A stretch of DNA of 64,000 nt, taken from Paenisporosarcina sp050269735 (GTDB taxonomy: Bacteria; Bacillota; Bacilli; Bacillales_A; Planococcaceae). Position 1 is the first letter of the stretch, and each line of letters starts with the position of its first letter. Below are positions 18,970 to 26,937 of this stretch, in pieces. The stretch is taken from the NCBI RefSeq assembly GCF_050269735.1, contig NZ_JBNNIX010000001.1:1-64000 (forward strand), given 5' to 3'. The notes under the pieces were generated by a model. The model worked only from the letters and a program-made list of their open reading frames with translations, was not told the DNA's origin and ran no database searches. The position numbers and the translations under genes were made by a program.

Positions 18970-19731
18970 GTGGGTAGAATCATAGCGATCGCCAATCAAA
19001 AAGGCGGCGTGGGTAAAACGACAACATCTGTAAGTTTGAGCGCATGCCTTGCGTACTTAGGGAAAAAAGTATTGTTAATGGATACAGATCCCCAAGGGAA
19101 TGCAACAAGTGGAGTTGGCGTGAATAAAGGCGACGTACACCAATGTATTTATGATGTTTTAATAGATGATATAGATGTAAAGAAAGTCATTTTGGAAACA
19201 AAAGTGGAAAATTTACATGTAGTTCCTGCGACGATTTCGTTAGCGGGTGCTGAAATTGAACTGGTTTCTACCATCTCACGTGAAGTGCGATTAAAACGTG
19301 CGCTGCAAGATGTGAAAGAAGAATATGATTATATCATCATTGATTGCCCGCCTTCACTGGGTTTGCTGACAATCAATGCATTGACGGCTTCCGATGCCAT
19401 TCTAATTCCTGTGCAATGTGAGTATTACGCATTGGAAGGTCTGAGCCAATTATTGAGTACCATCCGTTTAGTACAAAAACATTTGAATAATCAACTCGTC
19501 ATTGACGGTGTGTTATTGACTATGTTTGATGCCCGGACGAACTTAGGAATTCAAGTAATTGAAGAAGTGAAAAAATACTTCCAAGATAAAGTGTATAAAA
19601 CGATTATTCCTCGTAATGTACGTCTAAGCGAGGCGCCAAGTCATGGGGAACCAATTATTATTTACGATCCGAAATCTCGTGGAGCAGAAGTATATCTAGA
19701 TTTGGCGAAGGAAGTGATTCGTAATGTCTAA
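18970..19731 (+). CDS. parA: chromosome partitioning ATPase ParA/Soj
   Basis: 253-residue Walker-type ATPase that works with ParB in origin segregation and, in B. subtilis, controls DnaA activity. It starts at GTG with the deviant Walker A KGGVGKTTT at residues 11-19. Walker B is IIIDCPPSLGLLT near 122. Full length for chromosomal ParA. It overlaps parB by eight bases. Confidence 0.97.
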   Translation: MGRIIAIANQKGGVGKTTTSVSLSACLAYLGKKVLLMDTDPQGNATSGVGVNKGDVHQCIYDVLIDDIDVKKVILETKVENLHVVPATISLAGAEIELVSTISREVRLKRALQDVKEEYDYIIIDCPPSLGLLTINALTASDAILIPVQCEYYALEGLSQLLSTIRLVQKHLNNQLVIDGVLLTMFDARTNLGIQVIEEVKKYFQDKVYKTIIPRNVRLSEAPSHGEPIIIYDPKSRGAEVYLDLAKEVIRNV

Positions 19732-20563
19732 AGGCTTAGGTAAAGGAATTAATGCATTATTTCCTGGAGAATCAATTAATCAAATGGAAAGTGTTGAAAA
19801 AATTCCTGTAAAAGAAATTAAAGTAAACCCATATCAACCCCGCAAAATCTTTGATGAAACAGCATTGAGTGAGTTAACCGAATCGATTAAAGAACATGGC
19901 GTTCTTCAACCGATTATTCTTAGAAGAAGAGGCAAGTCCTTTGAAATCGTCGTAGGGGAACGTCGTTTTCGTGCTTCAAAAGCTGCAGGCTTGAAAGAAG
20001 TTCCCGCTGTCATTCGCGAATTTACTGATCAACAAATGATGGAAATTGCGATTCTTGAAAATTTACAACGTGAAGATTTAACGCCGATTGAAGAAGCCGA
20101 TGCTTACCAAAATCTCATGGAAAACTTAAGTCTAACGCAAGAGCAATTAGCTTTTCGGTTAGGTAAGAGTCGTCCTCATATTGCCAATCATATTCGTTTG
20201 TTATCATTACCTGAAGTAGTGAGAGAGTTAATTTCATCCAATAAGCTATCAATGGGACATGGGCGTGCATTACTTGGATTAAAACGTAAAAAGCTAATTC
20301 CATCGATTGCGGAAAAAGTTATGAAAGAAAACTTGAATGTCCGTCAACTTGAATCGCTTGTCCAACGAATGAATGAGGATGTTTCACGTGAAACATCAAA
20401 AGTCCCGAATAAAGATATTTTTATTAAGGAGAAAGAATCACAACTGCGTGAATATTTCGGCACTACTGTTTCCATTAAGAAATCGAAAAACAAAGGGAAA
20501 ATTGAAATCGAATTTTTCTCTGAAGATGATTTGGAACGTATTTTAGAATTATTAGAAGACTAA
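19724..20563 (+). CDS. parB: chromosome partitioning protein ParB/Spo0J
   Basis: 279-residue CTP-dependent DNA clamp loaded at parS. The N-terminal MSKGLGKGINALFP is diagnostic. The CTP-binding GERRFRASKAAG lies near residue 79, and the HTH reads LTQEQLAFRLGKSRPHIANHIRLL. The C-terminal dimerisation domain follows. A perfect parS site lies inside its own coding sequence (20380-20395), as in B. subtilis spo0J. The start overlaps the parA end. Confidence 0.97.
   Translation: MSKGLGKGINALFPGESINQMESVEKIPVKEIKVNPYQPRKIFDETALSELTESIKEHGVLQPIILRRRGKSFEIVVGERRFRASKAAGLKEVPAVIREFTDQQMMEIAILENLQREDLTPIEEADAYQNLMENLSLTQEQLAFRLGKSRPHIANHIRLLSLPEVVRELISSNKLSMGHGRALLGLKRKKLIPSIAEKVMKENLNVRQLESLVQRMNEDVSRETSKVPNKDIFIKEKESQLREYFGTTVSIKKSKNKGKIEIEFFSEDDLERILELLED
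20378..20397. other. parS centromere site 2, inside parB
   Basis: The exact 16-bp parS at 20380-20395 is extended by two more palindromic pairs (GA/TC) to 20 bp. It encodes part of ParB between the HTH and the dimer domain. Confidence 0.97.
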
Positions 20564-20567
20564 CTTG

Positions 20568-20614
20568 CCTATTCCCTTAAAGGAGTTAACTTTGAGGGGA
20601 TAGGTTCTATTTTT
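20568..20614 (+). terminator. parB terminator
   Basis: CCTATTCCC (20568-20576) pairs with GGGGATAGG (20596-20604), with a second inner stem, and is followed by a T-rich stretch. Confidence 0.75.
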
Positions 20615-20635
20615 AGCTGAAATGAGGAGTACCGT

Positions 20636-21370
20636 ATGGTGTTATTAGGGACATTGATTAACGCGCTTCTCATCATCGTTGGGACAATCATCGGAAGATT
20701 ATTGAAAAACATCCCAGAAAACATGAAGCAAACAGTGATGTATGCTATTGGGCTTGCTGTAACTGTTATCGGACTTCAAATGGGTTTTGAAAGCGGACAA
20801 TTTTTAATCGTCATCATTAGTTTAGTTGTAGGTGCAGTCATAGGAGAGTGGATTGACTTAGATCATCAACTCAATCGATTTGGCCATTGGTTGGAATCAA
20901 AAGTGGGCAAGAATAAAAAAGGTGAAAATATTAGTATTGCGCAAGGTTTTGTCTCCGCTACATTAATTTTTGTTATTGGATCGATGGCGGTCATTGGTTC
21001 ATTGGATAGTGGTCTTAGAAATGATCATGATTTATTGATTGTAAAAGGATTGATAGATGGATTCACTTCTATTATTCTGGCTACCACTTTAGGTATAGGC
21101 GTTCTGTTATCAGCCGTTCCTGTCATTTTATATCAAGGAACGATTGCACTATTCGCAACTCAAATAAGCCGTGTTATCCCACAAGAAGCACTTGCATTAT
21201 ATATCCAGGAAATGACTGCAACCGGTGGGATTATGATTGTAGCTATTGGATTAAATATGATTGGTTTGACCAAAATAAGAGTAGCCAATTTACTACCAGG
21301 CATTCTCGTGGTAGCGATCGTCGTGGCTATTGCGTACCAGTTTCATTTGGTACCTCTGCCAAGCAAGTAG
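20636..21370 (+). CDS. DUF554 family membrane protein
   Basis: 244 residues, six or seven predicted membrane segments and the start LLGTLINALLIIVGTIIGRLL, characteristic of the DUF554 (YdfK/YqgA-like) family of possible small-molecule transporters. Function not established. ATG follows AGGAG. Its last 78 bp overlap the convergent yyaC gene, and the probable terminator lies inside yyaC at 21376-21426. Confidence 0.88.
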   Translation: MVLLGTLINALLIIVGTIIGRLLKNIPENMKQTVMYAIGLAVTVIGLQMGFESGQFLIVIISLVVGAVIGEWIDLDHQLNRFGHWLESKVGKNKKGENISIAQGFVSATLIFVIGSMAVIGSLDSGLRNDHDLLIVKGLIDGFTSIILATTLGIGVLLSAVPVILYQGTIALFATQISRVIPQEALALYIQEMTATGGIMIVAIGLNMIGLTKIRVANLLPGILVVAIVVAIAYQFHLVPLPSK

Positions 21371-21898
21371 AAGGGCACGAGACAAAACTTTGCCCATATC
21401 ATATGGCAATTGTAGTCTCGTGTTTTGCAAGACAGTGTACTCTTGAAAGCCACCAACATTTACAATGCCTTTAATGGATAGGTCGCCAATAGGTGGCAAT
21501 TCCTTTTTTACTGCTTTGCCGGGGAAAAGAGGACCTTTTTCGATGACAATATGTCCGATTTTCTCGACTTTCCCTAAGCAAGCATCTATGGCAACTACAT
21601 AAGGAGATAATGTTCTTGCTTGAAGTGACTCGACGGTTTGTTGTAAATTCAAAGCGTGCAAAGGTTGTTGCAAGGTGCCAATTACTTCATACGGAAATGT
21701 GGGATGATCGCGAAGCCAAGTGCCGATTAATGGTCCTAGAGCGTCTCCAGTCGACCGATCGGTTCCTATGCAACAAAATGTGAGATTTGGTTTTTCAAAT
21801 GGAATTAGTTGAAGAAAAAGCGAGCTTAAGCGCCAGGCAACGCCTGAATCTTGATAAGAAAAATCTTCTGAATGTAAATGAGACGAATATGCAAACAT
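21293..21898 (-). CDS. yyaC: YyaC, GPR-related spore protein (DUF1256)
   Basis: 201 residues, related to the germination protease Gpr fold. It shows FCCIGTDRSTGDALGPLIG at about 42-60 and VVAIDACLG near 102, both conserved in YyaC. In Bacillus it is a sporulation-associated protein of the parB neighbourhood, so its presence argues that this organism forms endospores. It is convergent with the DUF554 gene and overlaps it by 78 bp. The N-terminal ATG is preceded by GAGAGTGAG. Confidence 0.92.
   Translation of the reverse strand: MFAYSSHLHSEDFSYQDSGVAWRLSSLFLQLIPFEKPNLTFCCIGTDRSTGDALGPLIGTWLRDHPTFPYEVIGTLQQPLHALNLQQTVESLQARTLSPYVVAIDACLGKVEKIGHIVIEKGPLFPGKAVKKELPPIGDLSIKGIVNVGGFQEYTVLQNTRLQLPYDMGKVLSRALLLAWQRYQMKLVRNSHDDRYHENAW
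21376..21426 (+). terminator. terminator hairpin embedded in yyaC
   Basis: CACGAGAC (21376-21383) pairs with GTCTCGTG (21415-21422). An inner stem TTGCC...GGCAA lies between them, and TTTT follows on the plus strand. It lies a few bases after the DUF554 stop, within yyaC codons. Confidence 0.65.
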
Positions 21899-21972
21899 AG
21901 TTTAGCTCACTCTCTTTTTTCGTAGTATACGTATTAGAAATGGGCTTTATTCAAAAAGGTGGTAGATATCAA

Positions 21973-22887
21973 TTGGACATTAACAAAACGATTGAAAGTG
22001 TTAAAGACTTGCTTTTAGATGAAAAAATCTGGATTGCCGCTGGCGTTATTACGTTAAAAGTTATATTCATAATGTTCCTGGCTGGAATTGTTGTGAAAGT
22101 ATTTAAAGTGGTCATTCGTAAAGTGTTTGAAGTCCGGATGAAAGCACCATTGCGCTACTCGGAACGCAGACAGAACACCTTGCTGAAATTACTCGAAAAT
22201 GTAATTGCATATGTCGTGTATTTTGCAGCGATTCTGGCAGTCTTGTCTGCGTTGACAATTAATGTGACGGGCTTGCTTGCCGGGGCAGGGGTTCTCGGTC
22301 TGGCAATTGGATTTGGTGCCCAAAACTTGGTTCGTGATGTCATCACAGGATTCTTCATTATTTTTGAAGATCAATTTTCGGTCGGTGATTATGTACGGAT
22401 CGGTGCATCCGAAGGTTCTGTCCAAGAAATTGGTTTGCGAACAACGAAGTTAAAAGGATTAAACGGGGAGATTCACATTTTCCCTAACGGTACGATTGTG
22501 GAAGTCGTAAACTACTCATTAAATAATTCAATTGCGATTGTTGACGTGAGCGTGGCATACGAAGCAGATATACCAAAGGCAGAAGAGCTTATACGTGAAT
22601 TTTTATCTGAGCTTCCTGAAAAATATGAGCAATTGGTTAAAGAACCTGAATTGTTAGGTGTTCAAAATCTGGCAGCTTCTGAAGTGGTTATGCGCATTTC
22701 GGCCGAAACAAAACCGATGCAACATTTTGCAGTAGGGCGGATCATTCGTCGAGACCTGAAAATATTCATGGACGAACATGGAATCGAAATTCCATATCCG
22801 AAAATGGTAATGTATCAAAAGAAAACAGGTTCAGTTGATGCGGGTACTGGGGATCCTGTGAAGCCTGAAGATAAGGGGAAAGTCTGA
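21973..22887 (+). CDS. small-conductance mechanosensitive channel (MscS family)
   Basis: About 304 residues. Transmembrane segments occupy roughly the first 110 residues. The pore helix is GLLAGAGVLGLAIGFGAQNLVRDVITGFFIIFE, with the Gly/Ala pattern of MscS TM3, followed by the beta and alpha-beta domains. It opens under membrane tension to release osmolytes. The TTG at 21973 is preferred because AAGGTGG lies ten bases before it; an ATG at 21940 lacks a ribosome site. Its stop overlaps the start of the DUF951 gene by one base, so the two are co-translated. Confidence 0.9.
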   Translation: MDINKTIESVKDLLLDEKIWIAAGVITLKVIFIMFLAGIVVKVFKVVIRKVFEVRMKAPLRYSERRQNTLLKLLENVIAYVVYFAAILAVLSALTINVTGLLAGAGVLGLAIGFGAQNLVRDVITGFFIIFEDQFSVGDYVRIGASEGSVQEIGLRTTKLKGLNGEIHIFPNGTIVEVVNYSLNNSIAIVDVSVAYEADIPKAEELIREFLSELPEKYEQLVKEPELLGVQNLAASEVVMRISAETKPMQHFAVGRIIRRDLKIFMDEHGIEIPYPKMVMYQKKTGSVDAGTGDPVKPEDKGKV

Positions 22888-23096
22888 TGAATACGAAGTC
22901 ATTTGAGCTGGGTGATATTGTTGAAATGAAAAAACAGCATCCTTGCGGGACCAATGAATGGAAGGTTATTCGCATGGGCGCAGACGTCCGGATAAAATGT
23001 GAAGGTTGCCAACACAGTGTGATGATTCCAAGAAGAGAATTCGCTAAAAAAATGAAAAAAGTGATTAAAGCTGCTGAGCCTTCCGCAGAGGAATAG
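22887..23096 (+). CDS. yyzM: YyzM, DUF951 protein
   Basis: 69-residue protein with the DUF951 pattern: FELGDIVEMKKQHPCGTNEWKVIRMGADVRIKCEGCQHSVMIPR. A lone cysteine and a CxxC pair suggest metal binding. It is a widespread Firmicute protein always found near ychF and mscS; function not established. The ATG overlaps the mscS stop. Confidence 0.93.
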   Translation: MNTKSFELGDIVEMKKQHPCGTNEWKVIRMGADVRIKCEGCQHSVMIPRREFAKKMKKVIKAAEPSAEE

Positions 23097-23222
23097 ACTT
23101 TTGGTTGACAAAAATTTATAATAGATTAGTTAAATGAAAAGTATTAGCTTTAATCAAGCGTTGAAATTGATTATACACACTTCAATATAGAATTCGTAAG
23201 TTATGAAAGGTTGGGAACATAA

Positions 23223-24323
23223 ATGGCGTTAACAGCAGGAATCGTAGGCTTACCGAATGTCGGTAAATCCACTTTATTTAATGCAATTACAAAAGCAGGC
23301 GCAGAGGCTGCAAACTATCCATTCTGTACAATTGATCCAAACGTTGGAATTGTAGAAGTGCCAGATGAGCGTCTAGATAAATTAACGGAACTTGTTGTTC
23401 CAAAGAAAACGGTTCCTACAGCTTTTGAGTTCACAGATATTGCAGGTATTGTTAAAGGTGCCAGTAAAGGTGAAGGACTTGGAAATAAGTTCTTGGCTCA
23501 CATTCGTGAAGTAGATGCAATTTGCCAAGTGGTACGTTGTTTTGCAGATGAAAATGTAACGCATGTAGCAGGGAAAGTTGATCCGATTTCAGATATCGAA
23601 GTAATCAATTTGGAGTTGATTTTAGCTGACTTGGAAAGCGTTGAAAAACGTTTACAACGTGTAGGTAAAATGGCGAAACAAAAAGACAAAGATGCTATGG
23701 TTGAAGAACCAGTATTGGTCAAACTTCGTGATGCTTTTGAAGAAGAAAAACCAGCTCGTTCTGTTGAATTTACAGAAGAAGAGTTGCGCGTAGTCAAAGG
23801 TCTTCATTTATTAACAATCAAGCCTATGCTTTATGTGGCGAACGTTGCAGAAGACGAAATTGCGAATGCTGATGAAAATGAGTACGTACAAAAAGTTCGC
23901 GAATTCGCTAAAGTTGATAACGCACAAGTAATTGTTGTATGTGCGAAGATTGAAGAAGAAATGGCTGAATTGGATGAGGAAGAGAAAGCGATGTTCCTTG
24001 ACGAGTTAGGCATTAAAGAATCAGGGCTGGACCAGCTTGTAAAAGCCGCTTATCAATTATTGGGACTAGCGACATACTTTACAGCGGGTGTACAGGAAGT
24101 TCGTGCTTGGACATTCCGTAAAGGCATGAAAGCACCTCAATGTGCTGGTGTTATCCATACAGACTTCGAACGTGGTTTCATCCGCGCCGAGACAGTTTCT
24201 TATGATGACTTGGTAGCAAACGGTTCAATGGCTACTGCAAAAGAAGCTGGAAAAGTGCGTTTGGAAGGTAAAGAATACATCGTACAAGACGGCGACGTTA
24301 TGTTGTTCCGTTTCAACGTATAA
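23223..24323 (+). CDS. ychF: redox-regulated ATPase/GTPase YchF (OLA1 family)
   Basis: 366 residues. N-terminal TRAFAC G domain with GLPNVGKSTLFNAIT at residues 8-22 and DIAGIVKGASKGEGLGN near 69-85. The protein prefers ATP in known members because of the altered G4 motif. A coiled-coil insert and a C-terminal TGS domain (FTAGVQEVRAWTFRKG) follow. It binds ribosomes and is linked to stress responses. A strong terminator follows. Confidence 0.97.
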   Translation: MALTAGIVGLPNVGKSTLFNAITKAGAEAANYPFCTIDPNVGIVEVPDERLDKLTELVVPKKTVPTAFEFTDIAGIVKGASKGEGLGNKFLAHIREVDAICQVVRCFADENVTHVAGKVDPISDIEVINLELILADLESVEKRLQRVGKMAKQKDKDAMVEEPVLVKLRDAFEEEKPARSVEFTEEELRVVKGLHLLTIKPMLYVANVAEDEIANADENEYVQKVREFAKVDNAQVIVVCAKIEEEMAELDEEEKAMFLDELGIKESGLDQLVKAAYQLLGLATYFTAGVQEVRAWTFRKGMKAPQCAGVIHTDFERGFIRAETVSYDDLVANGSMATAKEAGKVRLEGKEYIVQDGDVMLFRFNV

Positions 24324-24332
24324 AACAATTTT

Positions 24333-24365
24333 GGGTTAGTCGACTTGTCGGCTGACCCTTTTTTA
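24333..24365 (+). terminator. ychF terminator
   Basis: GGGTTAGTCGA (24333-24343) pairs with TCGGCTGACCC (24348-24358), followed by seven T. Confidence 0.93.
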
Positions 24366-24395
24366 AAATCTCTTAGATAACTGAGGAGAGTTCGC

Positions 24396-24785
24396 ATGAA
24401 ATTATTTGTCTATGGAACGTTGTTGCATGGAGAGTGCAATCATCATGTTCTCGAAGAGGCTAAACTATTATTTAAAGGTCTAACTCTTCAAGCAATTATG
24501 TACGATACAGGAAATGGTTATCCAGCAATCGAGCTATCCCAAGAATCACTTATAATTGGAGATGTTTATGAAGTGCCTGATTATATATGGGCAAGTCTAG
24601 ATGAGCTGGAAGGATATACAGGGGATCCTGATAAGGATCTCTACTCTAAACAAATGGTTCACATACAATCGAAAGAAAGCGTCATGGATGTCGTTGTGTA
24701 CACCGTATGTGATGAAACGATGAAGAAAGTCGTAATTCCATCCGGAGACTGGATTGCTTATCGAAAAGCTCATGACATAAAGTGA
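24396..24785 (+). CDS. gamma-glutamylcyclotransferase-like (AIG2/GGCT fold) protein
   Basis: 129 residues. The N-terminal VYGTLLHGE motif at residues 4-12 forms the substrate loop of the GGCT fold. The acidic LDELEGYTG near 68-76 holds the likely catalytic glutamate. The family cyclises gamma-glutamyl amines or peptides to 5-oxoproline. The true substrate here is unknown. It ends at a hairpin shared with the convergent DUF3267 gene. Confidence 0.85.
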   Translation: MKLFVYGTLLHGECNHHVLEEAKLLFKGLTLQAIMYDTGNGYPAIELSQESLIIGDVYEVPDYIWASLDELEGYTGDPDKDLYSKQMVHIQSKESVMDVVVYTVCDETMKKVVIPSGDWIAYRKAHDIK

Positions 24786-24815
24786 AGCTGCTCCATTTCG
24801 AATGGGAGCAGCTTT
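24785..24815. terminator. bidirectional terminator
   Basis: AAGCTGCTCC (24785-24794) pairs with GGAGCAGCTT (24805-24814). It lies between the convergent GGCT-like and DUF3267 genes and overlaps the stop region of the latter. Confidence 0.75.
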
Positions 24816-25362
24816 AATATTGTTCAAACACAAATAATTTTGGTCTTTCTGGATCATCCTTAATCCAAGCATCATTTCTTACAGTACGTAATTCCTTGAT
24901 CATGGCAAAATCTCCTGCAGCACCGGCAATCAGCCAGGCACCTAATAAAGCAAGAAGCGGGCTATTGATGAAAATAGCAATGACAGCGGGTAATACACCT
25001 GTTATCCAAAATGGCAGGATTAACACTCTTTTCATTGCTTTATTTAGAACTGGTTCAGTAGTTGTCGCGTAGGCAACTCCAAGTTTCAAATTAAAACCGT
25101 AGTCAAGTGAACGCCAAGGCACTTTACCAAATAGGACAAAGCCGATTAGATGTGCTGCTTCATGCATAACAATGAACAGGATATATCCAAAGCCGAACAG
25201 GCATAATCCGAGCCAGGATGGTTGATAAGAAAAATCTTGATGCACAATACTATTTAATAGTAAGAGCCCGACACTTAAGACGACAGTTAATACTAAGCTT
25301 GTTTTTCCGATTTTTTGAATGTCCAAGTCAATGATTTTAGTGGGCGTATTTAAATCTTTCAT
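24814..25362 (-). CDS. DUF3267 membrane protein, putative zinc metalloprotease
   Basis: 182 residues with four or five membrane segments. The motif HEAAH at residues 67-71 fits the HExxH zinc site that defines DUF3267. An aspartate-containing downstream segment could supply the third ligand. It may be an intramembrane protease, but no substrate is known. It is transcribed away from rpsF. Confidence 0.85.
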   Translation of the reverse strand: MKDLNTPTKIIDLDIQKIGKTSLVLTVVLSVGLLLLNSIVHQDFSYQPSWLGLCLFGFGYILFIVMHEAAHLIGFVLFGKVPWRSLDYGFNLKLGVAYATTTEPVLNKAMKRVLILPFWITGVLPAVIAIFINSPLLALLGAWLIAGAAGDFAMIKELRTVRNDAWIKDDPERPKLFVFEQY

Positions 25363-25422
25363 ATTTTCACCTCATAATAGGTAGTATAGCTGAAAAGCAT
25401 AAGTTGTCTATTGAATCAGTAG

Positions 25423-25451
25423 TTGCACGTGGTAAGCGTGTGTGGTACAAT
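25423..25451 (+). promoter_or_regulatory. rpsF-ssb-rpsR promoter
   Basis: TTGCAC (25423-25428) and TACAAT (25446-25451) with a 17-bp spacer. Confidence 0.75.
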
Positions 25452-25459
25452 CAATTGAT

Positions 25460-25522
25460 GTGAGTAATGAACGTTACTTACTCCTTGCCTACTGTCAACA
25501 GTCAGGCCTAAGTCCATAAGGA
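25460..25522 (+). promoter_or_regulatory. structured rpsF leader, possible S6:S18 autoregulatory RNA
   Basis: Two hairpins can form before the ribosome site: AGTAA/TTACT (25463-25478) and GCCT-ACTG/CAGT-AGGC (25487-25507). Leaders of rpsF operons in many bacteria bind the S6:S18 dimer. The match to that family is inferred from position and hairpin only. Confidence 0.45.
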
Positions 25523-25533
25523 GGTGCAAAAAG

Positions 25534-25824
25534 ATGAAAAAGTACGAATTAATGTACATCATTCGACCAACAATCGAAGATGACGCGAAAAAAGCTCTTA
25601 CAGCTCGTTTCGACGAAATCTTGACTACGAATGGTGCTGAAATCATCGAGTCTAAAGAGTGGGGCAAACGCCGCTTAGCTTACGAAATCAATGACTTCCG
25701 CGAAGGTTTCTACCAAATCGTGAAAGCAAACGCTGATTCAAGAGCAATCGATGAATACATCCGTCTTGCTAACATTAACGAAGATATTATTCGTTTTGTA
25801 GCTGTCAACGTAGAAGATAAATAA
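25534..25824 (+). CDS. rpsF: 30S ribosomal protein S6
   Basis: 96 residues starting MKKYELMYIIRPTIEDDAKK and containing GKRRLAYEINDFREGFY, the standard S6 sequence. It binds the central domain of 16S rRNA together with S18, which is encoded two genes downstream. A strong AAGGAGGTG precedes the ATG. First gene of rpsF-ssb-rpsR. Confidence 0.98.
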   Translation: MKKYELMYIIRPTIEDDAKKALTARFDEILTTNGAEIIESKEWGKRRLAYEINDFREGFYQIVKANADSRAIDEYIRLANINEDIIRFVAVNVEDK

Positions 25825-25880
25825 GAATTTAACTTCGAGTATACTCGAAACAATTTGCAGACGAGGGAGGTTGCATTCTG

Positions 25881-26387
25881 ATGATTAACCGAGTCGTATT
25901 AGTCGGAAGACTGACAAAAGATCCGGAGCTTCGTTATACACCGAGTGGCGTAGCGGTTGCGCGTTTTACACTAGCTGTAAATCGTTCATTCTCTAACCAG
26001 TCAGGTGAAAAGGAAGCGGATTTTATTAACTGTACTGTTTGGAGAAAGCCAGCTGAGAACACAGCTAACTTCCTGAAAAAAGGTAGTTTGGCAGGTGTCG
26101 AAGGGCGTATTCAAACTGGGAGCTATGAAGGCCAAGATGGAAAGCGTGTTTACACGACTGAAGTCGTAGCAGATAGTGTTCAATTCCTTGAACCACGCAA
26201 TAGTTCAGGCGGAGATCGTCCACAACAAGGACAACCTTATGGTGGCGGTTCAAACCAAAACAATCAATATCCATCTTATCAACAGAATCAATCACCAAAT
26301 CAGCAAAACTATACACGTGTAGATGAAGATCCTTTCTCTTCTGGAAGCGGCCCAATCGAAGTATCAGACGACGATTTACCGTTCTAA
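25881..26387 (+). CDS. ssb: single-stranded DNA-binding protein SSB
   Basis: 168 residues. The N-terminal OB fold (MINRVVLVGRLTKDPELRYTPSG) is followed by a Gly/Gln/Asn-rich linker (about 105-155) and the acidic tip DDDLPF, which binds partner proteins such as PriA and RecQ. It is the essential SSB of Bacillales type. It lies between the two ribosomal genes. Confidence 0.98.
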   Translation: MINRVVLVGRLTKDPELRYTPSGVAVARFTLAVNRSFSNQSGEKEADFINCTVWRKPAENTANFLKKGSLAGVEGRIQTGSYEGQDGKRVYTTEVVADSVQFLEPRNSSGGDRPQQGQPYGGGSNQNNQYPSYQQNQSPNQQNYTRVDEDPFSSGSGPIEVSDDDLPF

Positions 26388-26454
26388 TTAGAAAAACGAA
26401 ATGACTTTATATGCACAACCAAAATAAAACCAAACACTAAGGAGGCGAAACGAT

Positions 26455-26691
26455 ATGGCACCACGTCGCGGAGGCAAAAGACGCAAAAAGGTTTGCTATT
26501 TCACGTCTAACAATATTACGCATATCGACTATAAAGATGTTGATTTGCTTAAAAAGTTCGTATCAGAACGCGGAAAAATTCTTCCACGTCGAGTTACTGG
26601 AACAAGCGCGAAATACCAACGCAAACTGACTTCAGCAATCAAATTATCACGCATCATGGCATTACTTCCATTCTCTACTGAAGAGAGATAA
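26455..26691 (+). CDS. rpsR: 30S ribosomal protein S18
   Basis: 78 residues: basic N-terminus MAPRRGGKRRKKVCYFTSN, then YKDVDLLKKFVSERGKILPRRVTGTSAKYQRKL, the conserved S18 core. Forms a dimer with S6. The early cysteine is the type seen in zinc-independent S18 variants. AAGGAGG precedes the ATG; a terminator follows. Confidence 0.98.
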   Translation: MAPRRGGKRRKKVCYFTSNNITHIDYKDVDLLKKFVSERGKILPRRVTGTSAKYQRKLTSAIKLSRIMALLPFSTEER

Positions 26692-26710
26692 GAAATGTTA
26701 TGAACGCTCA

Positions 26711-26737
26711 AAAGACCGGGAAACCGGTCTTTTTTTA
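26711..26737 (+). terminator. rpsR terminator
   Basis: AAAGACCGG pairs with CCGGTCTTT around GAAA, followed by a T run. Confidence 0.95.
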
Positions 26738-26937
26738 ATGTCTTTGATTTTGAACTTTTGTTGCATCTTGTACGACATGATACAATAGAAGATAAAGTTG
26801 TCCATTTCCTCTCTAAAAAATCTCATAAGTAGTGAAAGAGAGATGACCAGTTAAATTAGTAGTTAATATTCACTAATGGTATAGGTTTGGGACATTGGAT
26901 AATGAATTCATGTTTTTTAAGTTAGGAAGGATTTTGA

